Assembly: GCA_018064825.1 (NCBI GenBank)
Contig: JAGHUL010000002.1
Span: forward strand, 1-61,626
Length of the DNA: 61,626 nt
From: Candidatus Colivicinus equi
GTDB lineage: Bacteria > Bacillota_I > Bacilli_A > Erysipelotrichales > Erysipelotrichaceae
Direction: 5' to 3'
Below the pieces are notes generated by a model that saw only the letters and a program-made list of their open reading frames with translations, made no database searches and was not told the origin of the DNA. Within the stretch, counting starts at the first letter, position 1. Every line of letters begins with the position of its first letter. Position numbers and translations under genes: made by a program. Below are positions 47,070 to 56,389 of the stretch, one piece after another.

Positions 47070-48799
47070 ATTTAAAAGAAAAGCTAAGTACATTGCCTAA
47101 AAAACCAGGCTGTTATCTACATAAAGATAAAGATGGAAAAGTTATTTACGTTGGTAAAGCTATTAACTTATTTAATCGTGTTAATAGTTATTTTCGTGGT
47201 GCTCATGATTATAAAACAACAAAATTAGTTTCGAATATTAGAGATTTTGACTATATTGTTACAAAATCTGAAAAAGAAGCTCTAATTCTTGAGTACAACC
47301 TAATCAAAGAATATGATCCAAAATATAATATTGTTTTTAAGGATGATAAATCGTACCCATATATTCTTATTAAAGATAGTAAAGAACCGTATGTCTCTGT
47401 TATAAGGTTAAATAAAAAGTCTAAATATAAGGGTAAGATATATGGACCATTTACTGATGTTTTTGCAGCTAGAAATTTATGTGATTTGGTAAATAAGATT
47501 TTTCCTACCAGAAAGTGTGAAAATCTTCAAAAGGATTTATGTCTATACTATCATTTGGGTAATTGTCCAGGTTATTGCAAAAACTACGTTGATGATAAGC
47601 AATGTGAGACTTATAAAGATGAGATTATCAGATTCCTTGATGGTGATTACAAAGGCACTGTTAAAGAATTGAAAAAGAAGATGAATAAAGCAAGTGAAAA
47701 TTTGGAATATGAAAAGGCTAAAGAATATCGTGATTTAATCAACGCTATTAACGTTTCTCTTTCTAGACAAGATGTTCAATCTAAGAATAGAGAAAGTTTT
47801 GATGTTTGGAATTACGAAACTAGCGATGGTTATATTGCTATCACTGGTTTATTCATTAAGAAGGGTAGACTTTTATCAAGTGACAAATTTATTGACTATT
47901 TAGTTGGTGACCCAGAGAACATGGTTTCAAACTATATTTATCATTTTTATGAAATAAATGATAAGAGTAAAGATGTTTATTTTCCAAAAGAATTGCTTTC
48001 TTTTTTGGATGGTAAAACTGTGACAAGAGGATATAAGTATCAACTATTAAAACAAGCTAAAACTAATAGTATTGAAAATCTAAAGCAGAATAAAAAAGTA
48101 ATAACAAATAAAGATGAATACTTTGATTCTATCGCCAATGAATTTAAACGTATCTTTAATAAAGAAATTAACACAATCGAATTATTTGATAATTCACATA
48201 CGGGTGGTGTTAATACAGTAGGGGCTATGGTGACATTCAAGAACTATCGTCCAAGTAAGAAAGACTATCGACTATTTAAATTAGATGAGTCAGCTGATGA
48301 TTTGGCTAGTATGAAAGAAATGCTTTATCGAAGATATTTTAGGGTTTTGAGGGATGATTTGCCTAGGCCTGATTTATTAATTGTCGATGGCGCAAAGACA
48401 CAAATAAATATCGCAAAGGACATTATCGGATCTTTAGGTTTAGATATTACTATTGTCGGTTTAGGAAAAGATGAGCATCATAATACTAGTTACATGATGG
48501 ATGAAGAATATAGGATTATCACAATACAAAAGGATTCTAATCTTTTCTTCTTTTTGGCAAATATGCAGGATGAAGTACATCGTTTTGCAATAACTTATCA
48601 TAAAAAGCTTAGACAAAAAGCAGTTTATAAATCTGTTCTTGATGATATAAAAGGCCTAGGTCCTAAATCGCGTAACAAGTTATTAAGAAAATACAAGTCT
48701 ATAGCTAATCTAAAAAGCCTATCTTTAGATGAATTAAAGACAGTCTTAAACTCTAATGTCGCTTTAGAGTTGTATAATAAATTGAGAGAAGATGTTTAG
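47066..48799 (+). CDS. uvrC: Excinuclease ABC subunit C
   Basis: LPKKPGCYLHKDKDGKVIYVGKAINL, ELFDNSHTGGVNTVGAMV, C-terminal HhH. Confidence 0.97.
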   Translation: MNLKEKLSTLPKKPGCYLHKDKDGKVIYVGKAINLFNRVNSYFRGAHDYKTTKLVSNIRDFDYIVTKSEKEALILEYNLIKEYDPKYNIVFKDDKSYPYILIKDSKEPYVSVIRLNKKSKYKGKIYGPFTDVFAARNLCDLVNKIFPTRKCENLQKDLCLYYHLGNCPGYCKNYVDDKQCETYKDEIIRFLDGDYKGTVKELKKKMNKASENLEYEKAKEYRDLINAINVSLSRQDVQSKNRESFDVWNYETSDGYIAITGLFIKKGRLLSSDKFIDYLVGDPENMVSNYIYHFYEINDKSKDVYFPKELLSFLDGKTVTRGYKYQLLKQAKTNSIENLKQNKKVITNKDEYFDSIANEFKRIFNKEINTIELFDNSHTGGVNTVGAMVTFKNYRPSKKDYRLFKLDESADDLASMKEMLYRRYFRVLRDDLPRPDLLIVDGAKTQINIAKDIIGSLGLDITIVGLGKDEHHNTSYMMDEEYRIITIQKDSNLFFFLANMQDEVHRFAITYHKKLRQKAVYKSVLDDIKGLGPKSRNKLLRKYKSIANLKSLSLDELKTVLNSNVALELYNKLREDV

Positions 48800-48962
48800 A
48801 AATATTGGTGATTTACTATCTTTTGTGGTCTTGGTAATATTATGCATTTATGCATTTAGACTTTTGGTTTGGTCTTTTACGTATGATAATAATCAAGGTG
48901 TCGATAAAAGAAGCGAATTATTTGATATGTTTAGAAATTATATTGATAACGAGGATGAATAA
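48792..48962 (+). CDS. 56-aa single-pass membrane protein, unlisted in the ORF track
   Basis: MFRNIGDLLSFVVLVILCIYAFRLLVWSFTYDNNQGVDKRSELFDMFRNYIDNEDE*; overlaps uvrC stop by 8 nt and rmuC start by TAATG. Confidence 0.65.
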   Translation: MFRNIGDLLSFVVLVILCIYAFRLLVWSFTYDNNQGVDKRSELFDMFRNYIDNEDE

Positions 48963-50008
48963 TGGATAATAATACTTTATTAGTTATTATTGCTTTACTA
49001 TTTGTTGTGACGATTATTATCATCCTTGTTTTGATATTAAATAACAATAAAAAAACCAATGATTTACATAACGAATTGTCTAAATCAATCTATGAGATTA
49101 GAAGCGGTTTAAATAAAGACTTTGTGGATTTCAATAATAATGTTAATGGGCAACTATTTAATTTTTCTGAAAGAGTTAATTCAAATATAATCCAATCTCA
49201 TAAAGCTACTAATGACATTTTCAATTCGATTACTGAACGTATGGCTAAGATTGATGAAGCACAAAAGGGATTGAATAACTTAAATAATGAAGTTATATCT
49301 TTGCAATCTATTCTTACTGATAAAAAATCACGTGGTAGTTTTGGTGAAGTTGAACTATATTCTTTATTAGAAGCTGCTTATGGTACAAATTACGATCGTT
49401 ATCAGAAGCAATATCATTTACCAAATGATTCAATTGCTGATGCGGTAATATTTGGCGGTGATAGTTTAGGTATTCTGTGTGTTGACTCAAAATTCCCATT
49501 AGAAAACTATCGTCGTATGTATAACGACGAGTTAACTGATGGTGAAAGAAACGCCGCTAAAAAGCAATTTAGAGATGATGTTAAAAAACATATTAATGAT
49601 ATAAAGAATAAATATATCGTACCTGGAGTTACTGCTGATATGGCTTATATGTTTATTCCTGCTGAAGCAATATTTGCAGAGATATACGCAAACTTTGATG
49701 AACTTGTCGATTATTCTTATTCGAGTAAAGTTTATTTAGTTTCTCCAACAACTTTAATGGCATATATTACAGCTATCAAATCAATATATCTTGGTCAAAA
49801 GAAAGATGAGAAAGCAAAAGAAATTGAAAAATTATTAGCTGATTTAGGCAATGAATTTAATCGTTTTGCTATTAGAAGTGAAAACTTATATAAAGATTAT
49901 GAGAAACTAGGCAACGATTTTGCTCAGCTAGCAACTACTTCTAGCAAGATAATTAAACGTTTCGATCGTATAAATGCGGGTGATGTAGATGAACAAGAAG
50001 ATAAATAA
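48962..50008 (+). CDS. rmuC: DNA recombination protein RmuC
   Basis: SRGSFGEVELYSLLE…DAVIFGG…VDSKFPLENYRRM…VSPTTLMAYI. Confidence 0.92.
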   Translation: MDNNTLLVIIALLFVVTIIIILVLILNNNKKTNDLHNELSKSIYEIRSGLNKDFVDFNNNVNGQLFNFSERVNSNIIQSHKATNDIFNSITERMAKIDEAQKGLNNLNNEVISLQSILTDKKSRGSFGEVELYSLLEAAYGTNYDRYQKQYHLPNDSIADAVIFGGDSLGILCVDSKFPLENYRRMYNDELTDGERNAAKKQFRDDVKKHINDIKNKYIVPGVTADMAYMFIPAEAIFAEIYANFDELVDYSYSSKVYLVSPTTLMAYITAIKSIYLGQKKDEKAKEIEKLLADLGNEFNRFAIRSENLYKDYEKLGNDFAQLATTSSKIIKRFDRINAGDVDEQEDK

Positions 50009-50849
50009 CAAATTCCAATACATTATTATGGTAATTTTGTCTGGCACATTGCAGGCAATAGCGTATACATCTTTCACTGAACCTGCTGGTTTGTATCCAG
50101 CTGGTATTTCTGGTTTGTCACGTTTAACTAGTAATGTATTACTTGATTACTGGAATATTAATATTCCATATAGTGTTTTCTATTTTTCGATTAATTTAAT
50201 ACTTGCAATTATTGTATTCAAATATATCGGAAAATGGTTTACTTGCTTATCTTTATTACAGACTAGTATCGTATCTCTTCTTACATTGTATTTAAAACCT
50301 ATTATTATTCTTGACGAACCTTTATTGTTGGCTGTATTTGGTGGAGTTATAAATGGACTAAGTTCTGGGCTAGCATTAGAGTTTAATGCGTCAACTGGTG
50401 GACTTGATTTTTTAACTATCTATTTCTCAAATAAGTACAACAAGTCTTTGTGGAGCTATACTTTTGGTTTTAACTGTCTATTAGTATTAGCTGCTGGTGT
50501 TATCTATGGTTGGGAAGTTGCATGTTATTCAATAATATTCCAATTCTGCACGACACAACTTATTAAGAAAATGCATAAACGCTACACTCACCAAACAATA
50601 ACAATCATTACTAAAAAACCTAAAGAGGTTACTAGCAAAATCTTATCCCACACTAGACACGGCATTACTGAAATTAATGCAGTAGGTACTTATAAAAGGG
50701 AAGACGAAAAGATTTTGTATACTGTTGTTAATAGCTTCCAAACTAATGATGTTGTAAACTCGGCATTAATAGGTGATCCTAATTGCTTTATTAATATTCA
50801 AAATACAGTAGATGTTCGTGGTAACTACTATCAAAAACCACTAGATTAA
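49989..50849 (+). CDS. YitT family membrane protein (DUF161/DUF2179)
   Basis: PAGLYPAGISGLSRL, STGGLDFLTIYFSNKYN, C-terminal DUF2179-like domain. Confidence 0.88.
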   Translation: MNKKINNKFQYIIMVILSGTLQAIAYTSFTEPAGLYPAGISGLSRLTSNVLLDYWNINIPYSVFYFSINLILAIIVFKYIGKWFTCLSLLQTSIVSLLTLYLKPIIILDEPLLLAVFGGVINGLSSGLALEFNASTGGLDFLTIYFSNKYNKSLWSYTFGFNCLLVLAAGVIYGWEVACYSIIFQFCTTQLIKKMHKRYTHQTITIITKKPKEVTSKILSHTRHGITEINAVGTYKREDEKILYTVVNSFQTNDVVNSALIGDPNCFINIQNTVDVRGNYYQKPLD

Positions 50850-50850
50850 T

Positions 50851-51657
50851 ATGAAAGAAATAGAATTATTATTAAAATCAAAAAGAAATACTGAAATTCC
50901 AGTAAGTATCGTAGATTCTGAGACATCTAATTGCGCTTTAGTCATTTTTATTCATGGCTTTAAAGCGGATAGACATGAAGGTGGAAGATTTACCGAAGTA
51001 GCACGTAATTTAGCCAAGCTTGGTTATTCTTCTATAAGAATGGGTTTCCCTGGATGTGATGAATCGAAAGAAGATTTTATCAATTACTCTATCACGAATG
51101 ATTTAGATGATATTGAAACCTGTTATAAATATATGCTTGATACCTATAATGTTGATGCAAATCGTATAGGCGCAGTTGGTTATTCAATGGGAGCTAGATT
51201 AACAACACTATTTACAGGCATTCATCCTGAAATCAAAACAATCGGTTTATGGGCAGGCGCATGTTACGAAAATTATGGTGGAGATAATTTCTTAGGTTGT
51301 AATATCGAAGAGATTAATAAAGAACTTGTTAATAAAGACTATTATGATTATTTTAATACCTTCGATAATACGTATATTAAACTCAGCAAGCAATTAATAG
51401 AAGATATGGTTAATTATAATCCAGTTAAATGTTTAAATAATTTTGTAGGCAATGCTATTGTTGTTCATGGCAATGAAGACATAACTGTTAGTGTAGATAC
51501 TGGTTATGCTAATTTCAAGGCTTTAAAAAATGCTAAGAATAAAAAGTTAGTTATTATTGATGGCGCTAATCATGGCTTTGGATTATGGGATGATAAAATG
51601 CATCAATCTAGACAACTTGTAGAAGAAACTACGCTTTTCTTTAAAAATAATCTATGA
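50851..51657 (+). CDS. Alpha/beta hydrolase (dienelactone hydrolase/esterase-like)
   Basis: FIHGFKADRHEGGRF, GYSMGARL, VHGNEDITVSVDTGY, GANHGF. Confidence 0.85.
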   Translation: MKEIELLLKSKRNTEIPVSIVDSETSNCALVIFIHGFKADRHEGGRFTEVARNLAKLGYSSIRMGFPGCDESKEDFINYSITNDLDDIETCYKYMLDTYNVDANRIGAVGYSMGARLTTLFTGIHPEIKTIGLWAGACYENYGGDNFLGCNIEEINKELVNKDYYDYFNTFDNTYIKLSKQLIEDMVNYNPVKCLNNFVGNAIVVHGNEDITVSVDTGYANFKALKNAKNKKLVIIDGANHGFGLWDDKMHQSRQLVEETTLFFKNNL

Positions 51658-53567
51658 AAAAATTAACAATAGAAAATTACAAAGAGTATCTTTATAAAGT
51701 CTATAGTAGCTGGTATGGCAAGAATATCGGTATTAGACTTGGCGCTCCAGTTGAATCTTGGGACTACAAAAAAATAGAAGATACTTATCATGGCAAACAT
51801 GGTTATTTAAAAGATTACGGAATATTTGCGGCAGATGATGATTCAAATGGACCGCTATTTTTTGTTAGAGCCCTATTAGATAAAAAAGATATCACATCCG
51901 AAGATATAGGGAATACTTTCTTAAATTATATACAAGAATATTCAGGATTTTTTTGGTGGGGTGGCGTTGGCGTTTCTAGCGAACACACTGCTTATGAAAA
52001 CTTAAAAAATGGTATTAAAGCCCCTATGTCTGGTAGTGCAAAACAAAATGGTTTAGTTATGGCAGAACAGATAGGTGGTCAGATTTTCTCTGATTGTTGG
52101 GGTTATGTTTCTGGATACGATCCTTTGCTTGCTAAAGATCTTGCAGTAAAGGCTAGCAAGGTTACTCACGATCTAAATGGAAATGAAGGGGCTATCTTTG
52201 TTGCAGTTGCTATTACTTTAGCTATGCAATACGAAGATATTCATAGTGTTGTTTATGATACTTTAGAGTATTTAAATAAAGATCTTGAATACTATAAGGT
52301 TATGAAAGATATTTGCAATTATTATGAAAACAATAAAGATGATTATCATAAATGCTTTGATTATATCTTAAATAATTATGGTTATGATAAATATCCTGGA
52401 GTATGTCATATTATACCTAATTCATCATTGATGGTTATGTCTTTAATGTATGGTAATGGTGATTTTGATTTTACTATGGAAATGTTAAATAACTGTGGAT
52501 GGGATACTGACTGTAATTGTGGTAATGTCGGTTCTATTTTAGGAGCTTTATTAGGTATTGATAATATTGATAATAAGTGGATACTGCCAATAAACGATAT
52601 AGTTAACGCTTCTAGTTCTGTTGGTTCTTTGAACATTCAAACAATTAGTGAATCCGGAAAATTATTCGCAAAACTCGCTTATAAATTAGTTGATATTGAA
52701 ATAGAAGATGATAAACGTTTTGATTTACCATATGCATCTGAAGGTTTCTTTGGTGAAATAGATATCAATAACGGTATGCACTGTAACGGCCAAGTATATA
52801 AATATAGCTATTATTTAGGTGAAGATATATTTGATTCAAGATATGATCCTGAGTTTTCTCCAACAATTTATCCAGGATACACAATTACTGTAAAAGCTAA
52901 TAAAGACATCAAGGTCTTTGCGGAAGATATTGATGGAGAAAGATTTATTGGTATAAATAAGCTTACTATTCCTAGCAAAACTAATCGCATTATTAGAAAA
53001 TATGGTTTCAATGGTCAAGATTATGTTATTAATGATATCCAAATAGATCATACTCCTAATATAGAATATGATTTTAGAACGTTGCCTTATGATATATATG
53101 GCCCAAGATATGAAGGTGACGATAAATACAATATTCGTGGTTTTGTGAAACATCATGGCGATTTTAAGCTTGATAACAGGTTAAAAGGCAGTGGTTTCAT
53201 CACTATTGGCCATCTACTAGATAGATATTCTAATGTTGAATGTACATTTGAAGTCAAATCAAATAACGGCTGTTTTTTACTCTTCAATTGTGAGGGTTAT
53301 ATGAAGTATGAGGCTATTGGTATACAAAACGATGAGCTAATTTATATTAAAAAAGACAATGAAAACGATAACATTATAAAAACTTTGTATAATTGTCAAG
53401 AAAACAACAAAATCTCGTTGAAATTAAAGAATTCTGTTGATAAAATAACTATATTGATAGACAATAATACTTTTGTTTTTGATTATAAATTAGATTTACA
53501 TTCTTTGATTGGTATTAATATTTTAGAAGGTTCAGAAGTAAACACTATTGGTTTAAAATTGTTTTAA
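51654..53567 (+). CDS. ADP-ribosylglycohydrolase (ARH/DraG)-like protein with C-terminal beta-sandwich region
   Basis: GIRLGAPVE, FAADDDSNGPLF, GWDTDCNCGNVGSILGALLG. Confidence 0.75.
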   Translation: MKKLTIENYKEYLYKVYSSWYGKNIGIRLGAPVESWDYKKIEDTYHGKHGYLKDYGIFAADDDSNGPLFFVRALLDKKDITSEDIGNTFLNYIQEYSGFFWWGGVGVSSEHTAYENLKNGIKAPMSGSAKQNGLVMAEQIGGQIFSDCWGYVSGYDPLLAKDLAVKASKVTHDLNGNEGAIFVAVAITLAMQYEDIHSVVYDTLEYLNKDLEYYKVMKDICNYYENNKDDYHKCFDYILNNYGYDKYPGVCHIIPNSSLMVMSLMYGNGDFDFTMEMLNNCGWDTDCNCGNVGSILGALLGIDNIDNKWILPINDIVNASSSVGSLNIQTISESGKLFAKLAYKLVDIEIEDDKRFDLPYASEGFFGEIDINNGMHCNGQVYKYSYYLGEDIFDSRYDPEFSPTIYPGYTITVKANKDIKVFAEDIDGERFIGINKLTIPSKTNRIIRKYGFNGQDYVINDIQIDHTPNIEYDFRTLPYDIYGPRYEGDDKYNIRGFVKHHGDFKLDNRLKGSGFITIGHLLDRYSNVECTFEVKSNNGCFLLFNCEGYMKYEAIGIQNDELIYIKKDNENDNIIKTLYNCQENNKISLKLKNSVDKITILIDNNTFVFDYKLDLHSLIGINILEGSEVNTIGLKLF

Positions 53568-53577
53568 CAATTTTAAA
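53552..53577. promoter_or_regulatory. 26-bp perfect palindrome TTTAAAATTGTT-TT-AACAATTTTAAA
   Basis: 12-bp arms, 2-nt spacer, overlaps ARH stop codon, upstream of BMP lipoprotein gene. Confidence 0.75.
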
Positions 53578-53605
53578 TATAAAACGAAAAAAGAAGGAGA
53601 GAAAA

Positions 53606-54760
53606 ATGAAAAAATTATTTAAAGTCGTTTTAGTAGCTTTAATGGTTTTGTCACTAGTTGCTTGTGGTGGCGGTGCTAACGAAGAAACACCAGCTGAAGA
53701 ACAACCAACTGAAGAAACAAACGCTGTTAAGGTAGCAGTCTTAATCCCATTCAGAGGTGACCAATCTTATTTCGACACAATCGCTAACGGTGCTGATAAG
53801 CTAAATGGTACTAACTACAATGGTACAGACATTACTGTTGATGTTTATGAATGTGACCCTGAAGGTGCTGCTGAAGCTTCTAACTGGGCTAACTGGTTCG
53901 ACGATGTATGTGAAGATGGTGAATACGATCTAGTTGTTTGTGGTAACAACTCATACGAAGCATTCTTATATGAAGCATGCAAGAAATATCCTGATCAAAA
54001 ATTCATGAATTTCGATATGTCTGCTCTTCCTGAAGAAGGCTGTCCAGCTAACTGCTATTGTGTACAATACGCTCTAGATGACTTAGGTTATGTTGTAGGT
54101 ACATTATCTGCTGCATTAACTAAGACTGGTGTTGTTGGTGTTGTTGTAGGTATGGATAACCAAGCTATGAACCAATTCATTTCTGGATACGTTCAAGTAT
54201 TAGCTGACAAGGGTGTTCAATACGTTATTGACTATCCTGGATCATTCACTGATACAGATAAAGGTAAACTACACACTGAACAAATGATTGAACAAGCTAA
54301 CTGTGACGTTATTTGGCAAGTTGCTGGTGGTTTAGGTAATGGTGTTATCGCTGCTTGTGCAGAGAACCCTGATGTATGGTGCGTTGGTGTTGACCAAGAC
54401 CAATACGCTCAATTCAAAGAATCAAATCCTGATTGGGCTAACACAATCATCACTTCAGCTCTAAAGAACTCTGATGTTGCTATTGAATACGCTGTTCATC
54501 AATTAATCGATGGCAAATTAGATGCTAAACTTGGAACTACTGAAGCATTAGGTATCGCAGTAAACGGTGTAGGTATTGCTGAAAATGATTACTACAACGC
54601 TAACGTTTCTGCTGAAATCAAAACTGAAATCGCTGATACTCTAGCAAAAGTTACTGCTGGTGAAATCGAAGTTTACGATAGCTTAGCAGATGCTGATTAC
54701 GAAGCTAATTGGCCAGCTATTAGAGACGCTAATATCGTTTCTGTAACAGTTACTGATTAA
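53606..54760 (+). CDS. BMP family (PnrA/Med-like) nucleoside-binding lipoprotein
   Basis: Lipobox LSLVACGGG; ABC BMP fold motifs (YDLVVCGNNSYEAFLYEACKKYPDQKFMNFD). Confidence 0.9.
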   Translation: MKKLFKVVLVALMVLSLVACGGGANEETPAEEQPTEETNAVKVAVLIPFRGDQSYFDTIANGADKLNGTNYNGTDITVDVYECDPEGAAEASNWANWFDDVCEDGEYDLVVCGNNSYEAFLYEACKKYPDQKFMNFDMSALPEEGCPANCYCVQYALDDLGYVVGTLSAALTKTGVVGVVVGMDNQAMNQFISGYVQVLADKGVQYVIDYPGSFTDTDKGKLHTEQMIEQANCDVIWQVAGGLGNGVIAACAENPDVWCVGVDQDQYAQFKESNPDWANTIITSALKNSDVAIEYAVHQLIDGKLDAKLGTTEALGIAVNGVGIAENDYYNANVSAEIKTEIADTLAKVTAGEIEVYDSLADADYEANWPAIRDANIVSVTVTD

Positions 54761-54772
54761 TTTATTCAATAT

Positions 54773-54810
54773 ATAGGTTATGCTCTTTTTAGAGCATAAC
54801 CTATTTTTTT
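54773..54810 (+). terminator. 14-bp hairpin terminator/attenuator between lipoprotein and ABC ATPase genes
   Basis: ATAGGTTATGCTCT-tttt-AGAGCATAACCTAT-TTTTTT. Confidence 0.9.
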
Positions 54811-54826
54811 AAGAAAGAGAGAATGT

Positions 54827-56389
54827 ATGTCTGAATCCATTTTAAAATTGACGGATATCACAAAAGTTTATCCTAATGGTACTGTCGCAAATCGTGACAT
54901 TAACATGGAATTCGAAAAGGGTGAGATCCATTCCATCGTAGGTGAAAATGGTGCTGGAAAGTCTACTTTGATGAAGATGATTTTTGGCATTGAAAAACCA
55001 TCAAGTGGAACCATCGAATACAAGGGTAGTGAAGTACATTTCCAAAGCTCACTCGATGCTATTGCTGTGGGTATTGGTATGGTTCACCAACACTTTATGC
55101 TTATCCCATCTTATAGTATTGTTGATAATATTATTTTAGGTGACGAACCTAATAAACTATGTTTCTTAGATCGCAAGTCTGCGATTAAGAAAACACAAGA
55201 GTTGTCTGATAGATATAATTTCGAATTGGATGTTACTGCCAAGGTTTCAACTTTGTCTGTTGCTAAACGTCAAAAAGTCGAAATTTTAAAAACTTTGTAT
55301 CGTGATGCCGAATTAATTATTTTGGATGAACCTACATCTGTTTTAACTCCTCAAGAAACTGATAAACTATTTGACCAATTAAAGTCATTTAAGGAGCAAG
55401 GAAAGACTATTATCTTTATTTCTCATAAACTTGATGAAGTTAAAAAGATTTCTGACAAGATTTCTGTAATCAGAAATGGTGTTAGTAAGGGTACATATCT
55501 TAACCAAGAACTAACAATGGATCAATTAACTAATTTGATTATTGGTAGAAACTTAGATAATGATATGGATGAATATAAAACACACGAAGATTTCCACAAC
55601 GCTCATGCCTTAGAAGTAAAAGATGTCTTCTTAGGAAATCCTGAAAAACCACAACTTAATCATATATCGTTTGCTGTAAAGAACGGTGAAATATTAGGTG
55701 TTGCTGGTGTTGAAGGTAATGGACAAGTTGACTTGGTTCATTGCATTGTTGGTAGTCAAAAAGCTAAATACACTGGTTCAATTGAAGTCTTAGGTCAAGA
55801 TGTAACTAAGATGAATGTTAAACAAAGAAGAAATATTGGTATGGCTTATATACCTGAAGATAGAATTGGCGATGGTATTGCCGGAAGCTTGCCTATTTCT
55901 GATAATCTAATTTCTTCTTATTATGATCGTTCTGATATCAATTCTGGATTATTCATGAATCAAAAGAAGATTAATGAAATGTCTGATGAATTGATTAAGA
56001 ATTTCGCAGTTAAGACTGAAAGCCGTGAAATTACTGTTGAAAGCTTATCTGGTGGTAATGTTCAAAAAGTTGTTGTAGCTAGAGAATACAATACTAATGC
56101 TAAGATGATGATAGCTGAACAGCCAACTCATGGTATTGATATCGGTAGTGCTGAAACAGTCCACCATAAATTAATTGAAATGCGTAATGCTGGCGCAGGT
56201 ATCTTGCTTGTTTCTGCTGATTTAGATGAAGTAATCAATTTATCTGACCGTATTATCGTTATGTATAATGGTGAAATATCTGGTTATTTCCCTGACGTTA
56301 AGAAAGTTAATGCTCAAGAGCTAGGCTTATATATGCTAGGTGTTAAGCATCAAACTCCTGAAGAGATAGGAGGTGCAATGAATGACTAG
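54827..56389 (+). CDS. Nucleoside ABC transporter ATP-binding protein (two nucleotide-binding domains)
   Basis: GENGAGKSTLMKMIFG, LSVAKRQKVEILKTLYRDAELIILDEPTSVLTP, second domain LSGGNVQKVVVARE. Confidence 0.93.
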   Translation: MSESILKLTDITKVYPNGTVANRDINMEFEKGEIHSIVGENGAGKSTLMKMIFGIEKPSSGTIEYKGSEVHFQSSLDAIAVGIGMVHQHFMLIPSYSIVDNIILGDEPNKLCFLDRKSAIKKTQELSDRYNFELDVTAKVSTLSVAKRQKVEILKTLYRDAELIILDEPTSVLTPQETDKLFDQLKSFKEQGKTIIFISHKLDEVKKISDKISVIRNGVSKGTYLNQELTMDQLTNLIIGRNLDNDMDEYKTHEDFHNAHALEVKDVFLGNPEKPQLNHISFAVKNGEILGVAGVEGNGQVDLVHCIVGSQKAKYTGSIEVLGQDVTKMNVKQRRNIGMAYIPEDRIGDGIAGSLPISDNLISSYYDRSDINSGLFMNQKKINEMSDELIKNFAVKTESREITVESLSGGNVQKVVVAREYNTNAKMMIAEQPTHGIDIGSAETVHHKLIEMRNAGAGILLVSADLDEVINLSDRIIVMYNGEISGYFPDVKKVNAQELGLYMLGVKHQTPEEIGGAMND

